This document shows, one piece after another, positions 8,866-18,757 of a stretch of 64,000 nt of DNA (position 1 is the stretch's first letter; every line of letters starts with the position of its first letter). The stretch comes from CAWBLP01 sp963789495 (lineage in GTDB: Bacteria > Pseudomonadota > Alphaproteobacteria > Acetobacterales > Acetobacteraceae). The stretch lies in NCBI GenBank assembly GCA_963789495.1, contig CAWBLP010000004.1, forward strand, positions 496,001 to 560,000, written 5' to 3'. The notes below the pieces were generated by a model. The model made no database searches, was not told where the DNA came from, and worked only from the letters and a program-made list of their open reading frames with translations. A program made the translations under genes and the position numbers.

Positions 8866-9273
8866 ATGATCCTGGACACCACACTTCGCATTTCCGCTGC
8901 CGGTATGGATGCCCAGACCACGCGATTGCGGGTCATCGCGGAAAACCTCGCCAATCAGGACACGACCGGATCGTCCCCGGGGGCCAATCCGTACCGACGC
9001 AAGACCGTGACCTTTGAGAACCGGATGGACAAAGCCGTCGGTGTCGAAACCGTGCGGGTCAAGCAGATCGGTGAGGACAACGGCGAACTGCCAATGCGCT
9101 ACGATCCTTCCAATCCAGGTGCCGATGCGAATGGCTACGTGAAGCAGCCCAACGTCAACAGCATCATCGAGGTAATGGATATGCGCGAGGCGGAGCGCTC
9201 CTACAGCGCGAACCTGTCCGTCATGCAGGCGACCCGCAGCATGATGAGTCGGACGATCGATCTGCTGCGATGA
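8866..9273 (+). CDS. flgC: Flagellar basal-body rod protein FlgC
   Basis: 135 aa. Seen: RVIAENLANQDTTGSSPG near the N-terminus (rod-protein signature), PYRRKTVTFE, DANGYVKQPNVNSIIEVMDM and the C-terminal helix with REAERSYSANLSVMQATRSM, all typical of FlgC. Proximal rod subunit, exported through the flagellar secretion apparatus. Eight bases separate it from flgB and its stop overlaps the fliE start (ATGA). Confidence 0.95.
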   Translation: MILDTTLRISAAGMDAQTTRLRVIAENLANQDTTGSSPGANPYRRKTVTFENRMDKAVGVETVRVKQIGEDNGELPMRYDPSNPGADANGYVKQPNVNSIIEVMDMREAERSYSANLSVMQATRSMMSRTIDLLR

Positions 9274-9579
9274 GCACGATCCCAACCATCGTCGTCACAC
9301 CATCCACCGCAGCGGATGCTTATGCGCGCGTGGAACGTGGCGCAGGCGGTACGGCGTCAGGCGGCGATTTCGGTGCGAACTCTGGCCCGGGCACTGGAAG
9401 GTGCCGTGCAGACTGGCCACGCCGCCGAGAACCAGGCCGCGCAGGCAATCTCCGGCCAGGGCGGGCTGACCGACGTCGTCACCGCGTTGGCGCATGCGGA
9501 ACTCACCCTGCAAACCGCCACCGCGGTACGGGACCGCGTAGTACAGGCGTATCAGGACATCATCCGGATGCCGATCTGA
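9270..9579 (+). pseudogene. fliE: Flagellar hook-basal body protein FliE, apparent one-base frameshift
   Basis: The N-terminal part (start ATG 9270, overlapping the flgC stop) reads to about FGA in one frame. From about 9378 the family's conserved C-terminal half (LARALEGAVQTG, then GGLTDVVTALAHAELTLQT and VRDRVVQAYQDIIRMPI) lies in the next frame and ends at 9579. The total span is 310 bases, one more than a multiple of three. Removing one base around 9376-9381 would give a normal FliE of about 102 aa. FliE links the MS ring to the rod, so a true null would prevent flagellar assembly. A sequencing error, a real mutation or recoding are all possible. Confidence 0.8.
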
Positions 9580-9648
9580 TGCCAGGCTGGCACCCGCCAG
9601 GCCTCGACGCCCCCGGTTCGGCGAAGGGTCCGATCGAATCCACCTGCG

Positions 9649-9921
9649 ATGAATGAAGCCGATATCGGCGGCGTGCTGCGTGACGCCATGCTGGTCATGC
9701 TGAAACTGGGCGGACCATTGCTTGGGGTTGCGCTGGTGGTCGGCCTGCTGATCGCGCTGGTGCAAGCCGTGACGCAGATCAATGAAGCGACACTCGCCTT
9801 CGTCCCCAAAGTCCTCGCCCTTGGCTTCGCCCTGTTCCTGCTCGGCCCGTTCATGTTCGCATCGCTCTCCACGTATGCGCATCTGTTATTCGATCGCATG
9901 GTGGCGGTCGGCGCGTCGTGA
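9649..9921 (+). CDS. fliQ: Flagellar export apparatus protein FliQ
   Basis: 90 aa with two membrane helices (KLGGPLLGVALVVGLLIAL and VLALGFALFLLGPFMFASL) joined by QAVTQINEATLAFVPK, the family's conserved loop. Core membrane component of the flagellar type III export gate. Its stop overlaps the GTG start of fliR by four bases. Confidence 0.95.
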   Translation: MNEADIGGVLRDAMLVMLKLGGPLLGVALVVGLLIALVQAVTQINEATLAFVPKVLALGFALFLLGPFMFASLSTYAHLLFDRMVAVGAS

Positions 9922-10700
9922 CCAGCGACGGTGCGGCTCTGCTGGCCGCCCTGCCGGCATGGAGCTTCACATTGGTCCTGGTGCTCGCCCGTTGCGGCGG
10001 CGCCATCGCATTGATGCCCGGCCTGGGCGAGACGGCGCCGCCGGTTATGGTGCGCGCCGGACTTGCTCTGGCCATCAGCATTCTGCTGCTGCCGGACATC
10101 CGTCCTCTGCTGCCGCCCGCCCCGGAGCCGGGTCTGCTGCTTGCCGCCCTGATCGTCAGTGAGTTCGTGACCGGACTCTGGCTGGGCTGGCTGGCACGCG
10201 TGCTCGTGCTCGCCTTGCCGATCGGCGCACAGTTCATCGCCTATCAGATGGGCACCTCGTCCGTCCTGCAGCCTGACGCCGAACTCGGTCCGCAGACCTC
10301 GGCCCTCGCACGGGTCTACGATCTCGCCGCACCGCTGATCATCCTGGTGTCCGGTCTGTACACCCTGCCGCTGTCGGCGCTGGTCGGCAGTTATCGGTTG
10401 ATCCCCCCCGGCGGCGTGCTGCCGGCGGCGGACAGCACCGCAACTGTCGTGCGTGCGGTCGGCGACGCATTCGCGCTGGCGTTCCGCCTCGCCGGCCCGT
10501 TCGTGCTGGCCGGCATCGTCTGGCATGTGACGGTCGGCGCCATGACGCGCCTCATCCCTCGGGTGCAGATCTATTTCCTGACCATGCCGGGACAGATCCT
10601 CGGTGGCTTCGCCTTGCTGGCCACGCTATCGACCGCTCTGGTCAGCGCCTTCGTCGATGCGGTCCGGGACGGATTATCCGCCCTGCCAGGCGCCGGGTGA
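9918..10700 (+). CDS. fliR: Flagellar export apparatus protein FliR
   Basis: 260 aa, GTG start at 9918 overlapping fliQ (GTGA). Multi-spanning membrane protein with family features: LARCGGAIALMPGLGETAPP near residue 22, GLWLGWLARVLVLALPIGAQ, and near the C-terminus RVQIYFLTMPGQILGGFALL. FliR completes the P-Q-R export gate, and FlhB encoded next wraps around it. Six bases separate it from flhB. Confidence 0.93.
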   Translation: MTSDGAALLAALPAWSFTLVLVLARCGGAIALMPGLGETAPPVMVRAGLALAISILLLPDIRPLLPPAPEPGLLLAALIVSEFVTGLWLGWLARVLVLALPIGAQFIAYQMGTSSVLQPDAELGPQTSALARVYDLAAPLIILVSGLYTLPLSALVGSYRLIPPGGVLPAADSTATVVRAVGDAFALAFRLAGPFVLAGIVWHVTVGAMTRLIPRVQIYFLTMPGQILGGFALLATLSTALVSAFVDAVRDGLSALPGAG

Positions 10701-10706
10701 ACCCGG

Positions 10707-11813
10707 ATGGCAGACGATTCGGCACAGGAAGACCGCACAGAGCCGGCCACACCCAAACGACTGAGCCGCGCCCGTGAGGAGGGCAATGTCCCGGTCTCGA
10801 AGGAACTGCCCGTGCTGGCGGGACTCGCCGCGGTTACCCTGACGCTGGCGATGACCGGTGGCGATGTGGCGCAACATCTGGCGTTGCGGCTGAGCCTGTT
10901 TCTTACCCATGCGCGGGCGCCTGACCTCGTTGGCATGGAAGGATTTCGCCAAGCCTATGGGGCGCTGCTGCGGGCCGCGGCCCCGTTCGTCCTGGCGGCG
11001 CTGGCGGCCGGCATATTCGCCGTGCTGCTGCAGACCGGCTTCCTGATCCGTGGCGCGGCACTCAAGCCGAAGCTGAGCAAGCTCAACCCAGGCGCCGGAT
11101 TTGGTCGGCTGTTCAGCAGCGACAGCACCGTCGAGGCAGTCAAGTCGCTGTGCAAGATGGTCGTGCTCGCGGCGGTCACCTGGCACGTCCTGCGCAACGA
11201 CCTTGCGGCCCTGACCCTGGCGCCACGTTGGACAACCCCGACCTTGCTGGCGGCGACAACCGATATGGTCCTGCGGTTGTTGATGGGGGTGCTGGCGACC
11301 CAGACGCTGATCGCGGCCGGCGACTTTCTCTGGGTCCGTTTCAGCTTTGCGCGCCGCATGCGCATGACCCGCCAGGACATCCGTGATGAACAGAAGGAGG
11401 CCGAGGGCGATCCGAAGATCAAGGCACGGATCCGCCAGATCCGCATGCAGCGGGCACGCCGGCGCATGCTGGCCGCAGTGCCTAACGCCACTGTGGTGGT
11501 GACCAACCCCACCCACTACGCCGTCGCGCTCAGCTACGATCGTGCCAGGAATGCTGCGCCACGGGTGGTGGCAAAAGGGGTCGACACGCTGGCGGCTCGC
11601 ATTCGCGAGGTCGCGGAGGCCAATCGCGTGCCGCTGGTCGCCAATCCGCCGCTGGCTCGGGCGCTTTATCGGGTCGAACTGGACGCCGAGATCCCGGCTG
11701 AGCATTTCCAGGCGATGGCGGAGATCATCGCCTATGTCTGGAAGCTCGGCCACCGCGCGCGCCACACCGCTCCGGCGGCGCAAAACATGCGGCAATCGGC
11801 GGCTGCGCCCTAG
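10707..11813 (+). CDS. flhB: Flagellar export switch protein FlhB
   Basis: 368 aa. Seen: N-terminal QEDRTEPATPKRLSRAREEG, four hydrophobic segments, and in the cytoplasmic domain the autocleavage motif NPTH at residues 267-270 (VVVTNPTHYAVALSYD). Self-cleavage between N and P switches export from rod/hook to filament substrates. Last gene of the visible flagellar set; the rest of the flagellar genes must lie elsewhere. Confidence 0.95.
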   Translation: MADDSAQEDRTEPATPKRLSRAREEGNVPVSKELPVLAGLAAVTLTLAMTGGDVAQHLALRLSLFLTHARAPDLVGMEGFRQAYGALLRAAAPFVLAALAAGIFAVLLQTGFLIRGAALKPKLSKLNPGAGFGRLFSSDSTVEAVKSLCKMVVLAAVTWHVLRNDLAALTLAPRWTTPTLLAATTDMVLRLLMGVLATQTLIAAGDFLWVRFSFARRMRMTRQDIRDEQKEAEGDPKIKARIRQIRMQRARRRMLAAVPNATVVVTNPTHYAVALSYDRARNAAPRVVAKGVDTLAARIREVAEANRVPLVANPPLARALYRVELDAEIPAEHFQAMAEIIAYVWKLGHRARHTAPAAQNMRQSAAAP

Positions 11814-11930
11814 GCCGAATCGACCGGGAAGGACAATGCTACAGGCAGGACAGACGTGGTTGCGATGGCTTGGGCTGGCGGGACCTGGAGTGCGGTGACC
11901 CGGAACTTGCGATGGCTGACCGAGAGGGGT

Positions 11931-11945
11931 GTTCGTAGATTGTTC
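11931..11945 (+). promoter_or_regulatory. LexA (SOS) box of alphaproteobacterial type upstream of recA
   Basis: GTTC GTAGATT GTTC: an exact match to the alphaproteobacterial direct-repeat SOS box GTTC-N7-GTTC, 177 bases before the recA start. A weak promoter-like pair TTGTTC (12018-12023), 18 bases, TGTTAG (12042-12047) lies further downstream. The rest of 11814-12121 shows nothing else recognisable. Confidence 0.75.
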
Positions 11946-12121
11946 TTGGCTTTTGGCCCGGAGGTGAACATAACGCCAACTGGTCGCCCAAGGGCTTTGG
12001 CGACAATTAGGATTTGCTTGTTCTCTTACTTCACGCAATCGTGTTAGGAACAATCATAGCGCGAGTGCGCGGCGCCAATCGGTACGATTGGTTGTAGACC
12101 CAGAACCGAGGATCAATCCAG

Positions 12122-13162
<1,041 letters not shown>

Positions 13163-13845
13163 TGCAACTGCGCCGTTCCAGGCGCTGACCGACCTCGATC
13201 ATGCGCTGATTGCCGCTGCCAACGACGTTCTGGCGCGCCATTACCGGCCGTTCTGGCACACTGTCGCCGCCGCCATGCGCGGCAGGGATGGGCGAATCTG
13301 GACCGGACTCCACATCGGCACCACCGTTGGCCGATTGGCGATCTGTGCCGAGGCCGTGGCATTCGGCCGTCTGTTGCTGGAAGGCGATGGCGTGATCGAT
13401 ACCGCCGTCGCCGTGCGCCATCCAAAACCGGACGAGACGGATCGCGAACTGGCCGTGGTGCCGCCCTGCGGAGCCTGTCGGGAGATGATCCTCGATCACG
13501 CACCGGACGCCTGGTTGATCCTGCCGGACGCGGGGCGCCTGACCAAACTGCCGGTGCGCGCCTTGCTGCCGGCGCCGTATCGCCGGTAGCGGTCTCCGCT
13601 GGTCGCGGGGCGCCGTCAGCCGCCCGCCGGCTCAGGGATCCTTCGTTGCGGCCACCGGCGCTACGGCAAATCGTTTCCCCGACCGCGCGCCGTATCCGCC
13701 AGCCTGGCTCGCTGCGTTCGCCCAGATGACATTCCAGGCCTGACTTGGGCACGCCGCGGCAGCTGAGCCAGGATGCCCAACAGCCCCTGCCAACAGCCCA
13801 TGCGATGACGGAGTGCCGACCGCATGCTATGCTCCGCCGGACCGG

Positions 13846-16143
13846 ATGGACCTGCATGCGATGACGCTGGCGCGGCTGCGGCGCTTTCTGCCCCTGCTCG
13901 TGTTGGCCGGGCTTGCGATCGGCTTCGTGTCAGGGCCGATCGCCTGGGACCTGCCGGCCGGCCTCGTCGCCCTCCTCGTTGCCACCGACATAATCCGCAG
14001 TCTGCGCAATCGGACGTTCGGCGTGGACATCGTCGCCCTGCTGGCGATTGTCGGCGCCCTGGTGCTGGGCGAGCATCTGGCCGCTGCGATCATCGCGCTG
14101 ATGGTTGCGGGCGGCGGTGCCCTCGAGGCCTATGCCGAAGCTCGTGCCAGGCGCGAATTGTCGGCGCTGCTGGGCCGCACGCCACGCCTGGCCCACCGCC
14201 AGGAGGACGGCGGCATCACCGACATCCCGGTGGAAGCTATCCGTCCCGGCGACCAACTGCTGGTCAAGCCAGGCGAAGTCCTGCCGGTGGACGGCACCCT
14301 CGTCGGCGATGCCGCCACGCTCGATGAATCCGCCCTGACCGGCGAGCCCATCCCGGTCAGCCGCTCCCCGGGAGATCCGGCGCGCAGCGGGGTGGTGAAC
14401 GCCGGCGGACCGCTGCTGCTGCTGGCCACTGCCACCGCCGCACACAGCACCTACGCCGAGGTGATCCATCTCGTGCAACAGGCGGAGCAGGATCGGGCGC
14501 CGATGGTGCGCCTGGCGGATCGCTGGGCGCTCTGGTTCCTGGGGGCCACGCTGCTGCTGGGAGGCGGCGCCTGGCTGCTCGCCGGCGACCCGCAACGAGC
14601 CCTGGCCGTCCTGGTCGTCGCCACGCCATGTCCGCTGATCCTGGCGGCACCGATCGCGCTGGTCTGCGGCATCTCCCGGGCTGCCCGCCGCGGCATCGTG
14701 GTGAAGAGCGGCGGTGTGCTGGAACGGCTGGCGCGCGTGCGCACCGTGCTGTTCGACAAGACCGGCACGCTGACCAGCGGCACCCCGCGCGTGACCGGCG
14801 TCGAGGTCGAACACGACAATGACCCGGACGAGGTGCTGCGCCTGTCCGCAAGCCTGGAACAGGCATCGCAGCATGTCGTCGCGGTCGCCATCGTCGCGGC
14901 CGCCCGCAGCCTGGATCTTCCGCTGTCGCTGCCGCTCGAGGTCGAGGAAATCCCCGGTGGCGGCCTGGCCGGTGTGGTCGATGGCACGGGGGTCCTGGTC
15001 GGCAGCGCGGGTCTGCTTGACGCGGCCGATCTGCCGCCGCCGATGGAGGGTCCGGCCGCGCGGATGGCGGCCGCCGCGGCATCCGCATCCTGGGTGGCGC
15101 TGGATGGCCGCATCGCCGGCGTGCTGCTGCTGGCCGATCGGGTTCGGCCGGAAGCGCCGCGGGCCTTGCGTGCGCTGCGTGCCAGCGGGATTCGCCGCCT
15201 CCTCATGGTCAGTGGCGACCGTCCGGCCTCGGCCGATTCGGTCGGCACCCTGCTCGGCCTCGACGCCGTGCATGCCGATCTGTCTCCCGCGGGCAAGATC
15301 AGCCTGGTCCAGACGGAACAGGCAGCCTCCCCCACGCTGATGATCGGCGACGGGATCAACGACGCCCCGGCCCTCGCCGCCGCCGATGTCGGCCTGGCAA
15401 TGGGCGCGAGAGGCGCCGCCGCAGCGGCCGAGGCAGCCGATATCGTGCTGCTGGTGGACCGGCTGGACCGTGTGCCGGAAGCGGTGGCGATCGCGCGCCG
15501 CACCCGCGCCATCGCCTTGCAGTCCATCGGCGTCGGCATGGGCCTGTCGGTCGTCGCGATGATCGCGGCAGCGCTGGGCTATCTGCCGCCGGTGGCCGGC
15601 GCGCTGCTGCAAGAGGCGATCGACGTGGCGGTCATCCTCAATGCGTTGCGGGTGCTGACGGGCGGTGCGATGCCCGCACCGCTCAGCGATCGCGCCGCCG
15701 TCGACCGCGTGGTCAACGAGCACGCGCGGCTGCGCGATCTGCTGGACCGCATGCGGCATCTGGCCGACCGCATGGAACCCCTCGCCAGTCACCCGGTGGA
15801 TGACCTACGCACCGTGAAGACTGCGCTCGACGACCTGCTGCTGCCGCATCAGCGTGCCGAGGAACGCGTGGTGTATCCGGAACTTGCGCATCGCCTGGGC
15901 GGTGTCGACCCGCTGGGTGCGATGAACCGGATGCACGAGGAGATCGAACACCTCGCGACCCGTTTCACCGCCTTGGTGGACGGGATGCAGGACGGTGGCG
16001 TCTCGGCCGGTGAAGCGCGCGAAGCCAGAAGGCTGCTCTACTCGCTCGACGCGGTCATCGGGCTGCATCTGGCGGCGGAGGAGGAATTGCTGTCGCAGGT
16101 GGAAGACCTGCCGACGCGACCGCAACAGGCGGTCACCGCATGA
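13846..16143 (+). CDS. P1B-type metal-transporting ATPase (TPC class) with C-terminal hemerythrin domain
   Basis: 765 aa from ATG 13846 (ATG 13861 and GTG 13813 are alternatives). Seen: hydrophobic N-terminus without a heavy-metal-associated domain, actuator motif ALTGEPIPV, membrane metal site ATPCPL with Thr260-Pro-Cys262, phosphorylation motif DKTGTLTSG at Asp304, and hinge GDGINDAPALAAADVG. The last 140 residues have hemerythrin ligands (NEHARL, PHQRAEERVVYPE, MHEEIEHL, LHLAAEEELL). TPC plus hemerythrin is the known P1B-5 architecture, linked to Fe(II)/Ni(II) efflux as in rhizobial Nia. The hemerythrin domain may sense iron or oxygen. It lies just before the arsenic island, separated by its own spacer. 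Confidence 0.88.
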   Translation: MDLHAMTLARLRRFLPLLVLAGLAIGFVSGPIAWDLPAGLVALLVATDIIRSLRNRTFGVDIVALLAIVGALVLGEHLAAAIIALMVAGGGALEAYAEARARRELSALLGRTPRLAHRQEDGGITDIPVEAIRPGDQLLVKPGEVLPVDGTLVGDAATLDESALTGEPIPVSRSPGDPARSGVVNAGGPLLLLATATAAHSTYAEVIHLVQQAEQDRAPMVRLADRWALWFLGATLLLGGGAWLLAGDPQRALAVLVVATPCPLILAAPIALVCGISRAARRGIVVKSGGVLERLARVRTVLFDKTGTLTSGTPRVTGVEVEHDNDPDEVLRLSASLEQASQHVVAVAIVAAARSLDLPLSLPLEVEEIPGGGLAGVVDGTGVLVGSAGLLDAADLPPPMEGPAARMAAAAASASWVALDGRIAGVLLLADRVRPEAPRALRALRASGIRRLLMVSGDRPASADSVGTLLGLDAVHADLSPAGKISLVQTEQAASPTLMIGDGINDAPALAAADVGLAMGARGAAAAAEAADIVLLVDRLDRVPEAVAIARRTRAIALQSIGVGMGLSVVAMIAAALGYLPPVAGALLQEAIDVAVILNALRVLTGGAMPAPLSDRAAVDRVVNEHARLRDLLDRMRHLADRMEPLASHPVDDLRTVKTALDDLLLPHQRAEERVVYPELAHRLGGVDPLGAMNRMHEEIEHLATRFTALVDGMQDGGVSAGEAREARRLLYSLDAVIGLHLAAEEELLSQVEDLPTRPQQAVTA

Positions 16144-16151
16144 TTCGACTT

Positions 16152-16207
16152 TTCACGAATTGTCGTTGACACGCGCTGTGCGTGAAGTAAATTCGAGTTC
16201 TCTCGAA
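16152..16207 (+). promoter_or_regulatory. Promoter and ArsR operator of the arsR-arsM operon
   Basis: TTGACA (16166-16171), 16 bases, TAAATT (16188-16193) form a good sigma-70-like promoter. The perfect inverted repeat TTCGAG (16192-16197), four bases, CTCGAA (16202-16207) overlaps the -10 and probable start point, where ArsR/SmtB repressors usually bind. A wider inverted repeat TTCACG (16152-16157) / CGTGAA (16181-16186) brackets the -35. Autoregulation by the downstream ArsR is inferred. Confidence 0.65.
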
Positions 16208-16217
16208 GGATTGCCCC

Positions 16218-16583
16218 ATGGACAGTGATCAGGCCGTCAACGCCCTCGGCGCACTCGCCCACGATACCAGGCTCGCGTTGTTCCGTATGCTGGTGGAGCG
16301 TGGGCCGGAGGGTCTGTCCGCAGGCAGTATCGCCGAACGGCTCGCCGTGCCGCCGTCATCGCTGTCGTTTCATCTGCAGCACCTGCACCGCGCCGGCTTG
16401 ATCACGCAGCGCCGGCTGCATCGGCAGCTGATCTACGCCGCAGAGTACGGCGCGATGAACGCACTCCTCGCCTATCTGACCGACAATTGTTGCGGTCGCG
16501 GAGCGGCGGCGCAGGTCTGCATCGGATCCCGTGACAGCGCGACAACAGCCGACCCGACCACCTCGCGCCGCCGTTCGGCGTAA
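16218..16583 (+). CDS. arsR: ArsR-family arsenic-responsive repressor
   Basis: 121 aa winged-helix repressor. Seen: ALGALAHDTRLALFRMLVE (dimer helix), recognition helix region VPPSSLSFHLQHLHRAGL, wing RLHRQLIYA, and a Cys pair plus a later Cys (DNCCGRGAAAQVC) after the C-terminal helix. That Cys arrangement also occurs in the ArsR half of the fusion at 22139 and is a plausible As(III) site. Sits 32 bases before arsM with an operator in its promoter. Confidence 0.9.
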   Translation: MDSDQAVNALGALAHDTRLALFRMLVERGPEGLSAGSIAERLAVPPSSLSFHLQHLHRAGLITQRRLHRQLIYAAEYGAMNALLAYLTDNCCGRGAAAQVCIGSRDSATTADPTTSRRRSA

Positions 16584-16615
16584 GGGACCCCCCTCCATCC
16601 CGCAGGAGCCTTTCC

Positions 16616-17515
16616 ATGGACAGTGACGACATCAAGACCCTGGTCCGCGCGCGCTATGGCAGCATTGCCGCCGCCAGCACCTCCTGCTGCGCGCCCGCCT
16701 CGACCGCGTCGTGCTGTGACGACGCCCCGGTCGACGCGAACGCGAAGTCGGGCCGGCTGGGCTATTCGGCCGAGGAGCTGCAGGCGGTGCCGGACGGCGC
16801 CAATCTCGGGTTGGGCTGCGGCAATCCGCAGGCCATCGCCGCGCTCCGGCCAGGCGAGGTGCTGGTGGACCTTGGCAGCGGTGCAGGGTTCGATTGCCTG
16901 CTGGCGGCGCGGCAGGTCGGCGCGACCGGCCGGGTGATCGGCGTCGATATGACGCATGAGATGCTGCACAAGGCGCGCAACAACGCCCAGCGCGTGGGCG
17001 CCACCAATGTCGAGTTCCGATTGGGCGAGATCGAGCACCTGCCGATCGCCGACAACACCGCGGACGTCATCATCTCCAACTGCGTGATCAACCTCGTGCC
17101 GGACAAGGCGCAGGTGTTCCGCGAGGCGTTCCGCGTGCTGAAACCAGGCGGCCGGCTGGCGATCGCCGATGTGGTGAATGTCCACGAACTGCCGGCCGAC
17201 CTTGCCGCCGACACTGCGCTGCTGTGCGGCTGCGTGGCCGGTGCGGCGGCGTCCAGCGCGGTCGAGGCCTGGCTGCGCGCGGCAGGTTTCGGCGAGATCT
17301 GCATCGCGGTGAAGCCGGACAGCCGCGAATACATCGCCGGCTGGGCGCCCGGTCGTGGCATCGAGAACTATGTCGCCTCCGCGACCATCGAGGCGCGCAA
17401 GCCGGTCGCCTCCACGACGATTGAGGCCCGCGCATCCGGCGCTTCCGCGACAACCGCGGCCCGCGACCCCGCAGCCTCCGCCTGCTGCGGCAGCGCCGCC
17501 ACCCCGCCGGCGTGA
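16616..17515 (+). CDS. arsM: Arsenite S-adenosylmethionine methyltransferase ArsM
   Basis: 299 aa. Methylates As(III) to mono-, di- and trimethyl arsenicals with SAM. Seen: N-terminal YGSIA followed by Cys pairs (CC at 24-25 and 33-34), SAM motif VLVDLGSGAGFD at about 82, and the three Cys expected for As(III) binding: Cys68 in LGLGCGNP, Cys156 in SNCVINL and Cys204/206 in LLCGCVAG. The C-terminal 50 residues are a low-complexity tail of related segments (SATIEARK, STTIEARA, SATTAARD) ending in a Cys pair, not part of the usual fold. AGGAG precedes the start. Confidence 0.95.
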   Translation: MDSDDIKTLVRARYGSIAAASTSCCAPASTASCCDDAPVDANAKSGRLGYSAEELQAVPDGANLGLGCGNPQAIAALRPGEVLVDLGSGAGFDCLLAARQVGATGRVIGVDMTHEMLHKARNNAQRVGATNVEFRLGEIEHLPIADNTADVIISNCVINLVPDKAQVFREAFRVLKPGGRLAIADVVNVHELPADLAADTALLCGCVAGAAASSAVEAWLRAAGFGEICIAVKPDSREYIAGWAPGRGIENYVASATIEARKPVASTTIEARASGASATTAARDPAASACCGSAATPPA

Positions 17516-18753
17516 GCCTCGGCGAACCCCCGAACTCGGCGATCGCGGCTCCGGCCGCGACGCCGAACCGGCCCCGCATCGTCGTCATCGCGGCGATCGG
17601 TGTCGGCCAGATCCTGGCCTGGGGCTCGTCCTATTATCTTCCCGCGGTGCTGGCCGGGCCGGTGTCCCGCGCGACGGGCTGGTCGGAAGGCTGGATCATC
17701 GGCGCCCTGTCGCTCGGACTGCTGGTGTCCGGCCTGGTGTCGCCGCGAGTGGGACACCGGATCGAACGCTTTGGTGGGCGGCCGGTGCTGGCGGCCAGCG
17801 CGATATTCCTGGCGATCGGCCTGGCGCTGCAGGCGATCGCGCCGAACCTGCCGGTGTTCGTCGCCGCTTGGCTCATTGTCGGCCTCGGCATGGGGACCGG
17901 CCTGTACGATCCGGCCTTCTCCACCCTGGGCCGGCTGTATGGCGAACAGGCACGCAGCGCCATTTCTCAACTGACCCTGTTCGGCGGTTTCGCGAGCACC
18001 GTCTGCTGGCCGCTCAGCGCCCTGTTCGTCGAGCAGTTCGGCTGGCGCGGTGCGTGCCTCGGCTATGCGGCGATCAACCTCGTCATCGTGCTGCCGCTGT
18101 ATCTGTTCGGCGTGCCCCGTGAAGCAGCCCGCCCGGTTGCTGCATCGCCGGTCGCCGCACGGCGCGCACCCACGACGCAACGCGAGCTGAACCATCGTTC
18201 GGCGTTCATCATCCTCGCCGCCGCACTGACCCTGGCCGCGGTGATCCAGACAGTAATCTCCGTGCACTTGCTGGCCCTGGTCCAGGCGCGCGGCCTGACC
18301 CTCGCCGCCGCGGTAGGCTTCGGCGCCCTGCTCGGCCCGGCGCAGGTGGGTGCCCGCGTGATGGAAGCCGCGTTTGGCCGCCGGTTCCACCCGATCTGGA
18401 GCCTGCTGATCTCCACCGTCCTCGTCGCGCTCGGCCTGCTCATGCTGCTGGGCGGCGTCAGCGTGATCGGCGTCGGTATCGTCGGCTATGGACTTGGCAG
18501 CGGTATCCGGTCGATCGCGCGCGGCACCGTCCCGTTGGCGCTGTTCGGCAAGGAAGGCTACGCAATCCTGATGGGCTGGCTGGCCATGCCGGCCCTGGTG
18601 GCGCAGGCGGCATCCCCCACCCTCGGCAGCCTGCTGATGCAGCATTTCGGGCCGGACGCCACCATCGCCGTCATGGTCGGCGCCGCCGTGGTGAATATCG
18701 CGCTGGTGCTGCCGCTGCTGCCGTTGGCGCTGCGGCGGCCGGTGGCGGCTTAG
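17512..18753 (+). CDS. Major facilitator superfamily transporter in the arsM operon
   Basis: 413 aa, GTG start overlapping the arsM stop by four bases (GTGA), so translationally coupled. Twelve hydrophobic segments are readable; after TM2 comes the MFS loop motif SPRVGHRIERFGGRPVL (loop 2-3). Inner-membrane carrier. Given strict coupling to arsM, export of a trivalent or methylated arsenical is a reasonable inference; MFS arsenical exporters such as ArsK and ArsJ are known, but I cannot show from sequence that this is ArsK. It ends four bases before the convergent acr3 stop. Confidence 0.8.
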   Translation: MSLGEPPNSAIAAPAATPNRPRIVVIAAIGVGQILAWGSSYYLPAVLAGPVSRATGWSEGWIIGALSLGLLVSGLVSPRVGHRIERFGGRPVLAASAIFLAIGLALQAIAPNLPVFVAAWLIVGLGMGTGLYDPAFSTLGRLYGEQARSAISQLTLFGGFASTVCWPLSALFVEQFGWRGACLGYAAINLVIVLPLYLFGVPREAARPVAASPVAARRAPTTQRELNHRSAFIILAAALTLAAVIQTVISVHLLALVQARGLTLAAAVGFGALLGPAQVGARVMEAAFGRRFHPIWSLLISTVLVALGLLMLLGGVSVIGVGIVGYGLGSGIRSIARGTVPLALFGKEGYAILMGWLAMPALVAQAASPTLGSLLMQHFGPDATIAVMVGAAVVNIALVLPLLPLALRRPVAA

Positions 18754-18757
18754 CCCG

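Noticed and set aside
9316..9579. A separate 87-residue gene starting at ATG 9316
   Set aside because: Its beginning is not FliE-like whereas the preceding frame supplies the normal FliE N-terminus, so a frameshifted fliE explains both frames.
13930..15792. 620-codon minus-strand frame opposite the metal ATPase
   Set aside because: Antisense of a clear P1B-ATPase; composition rich in Gln, His, Arg and Gly without any domain, a typical GC-rich shadow.
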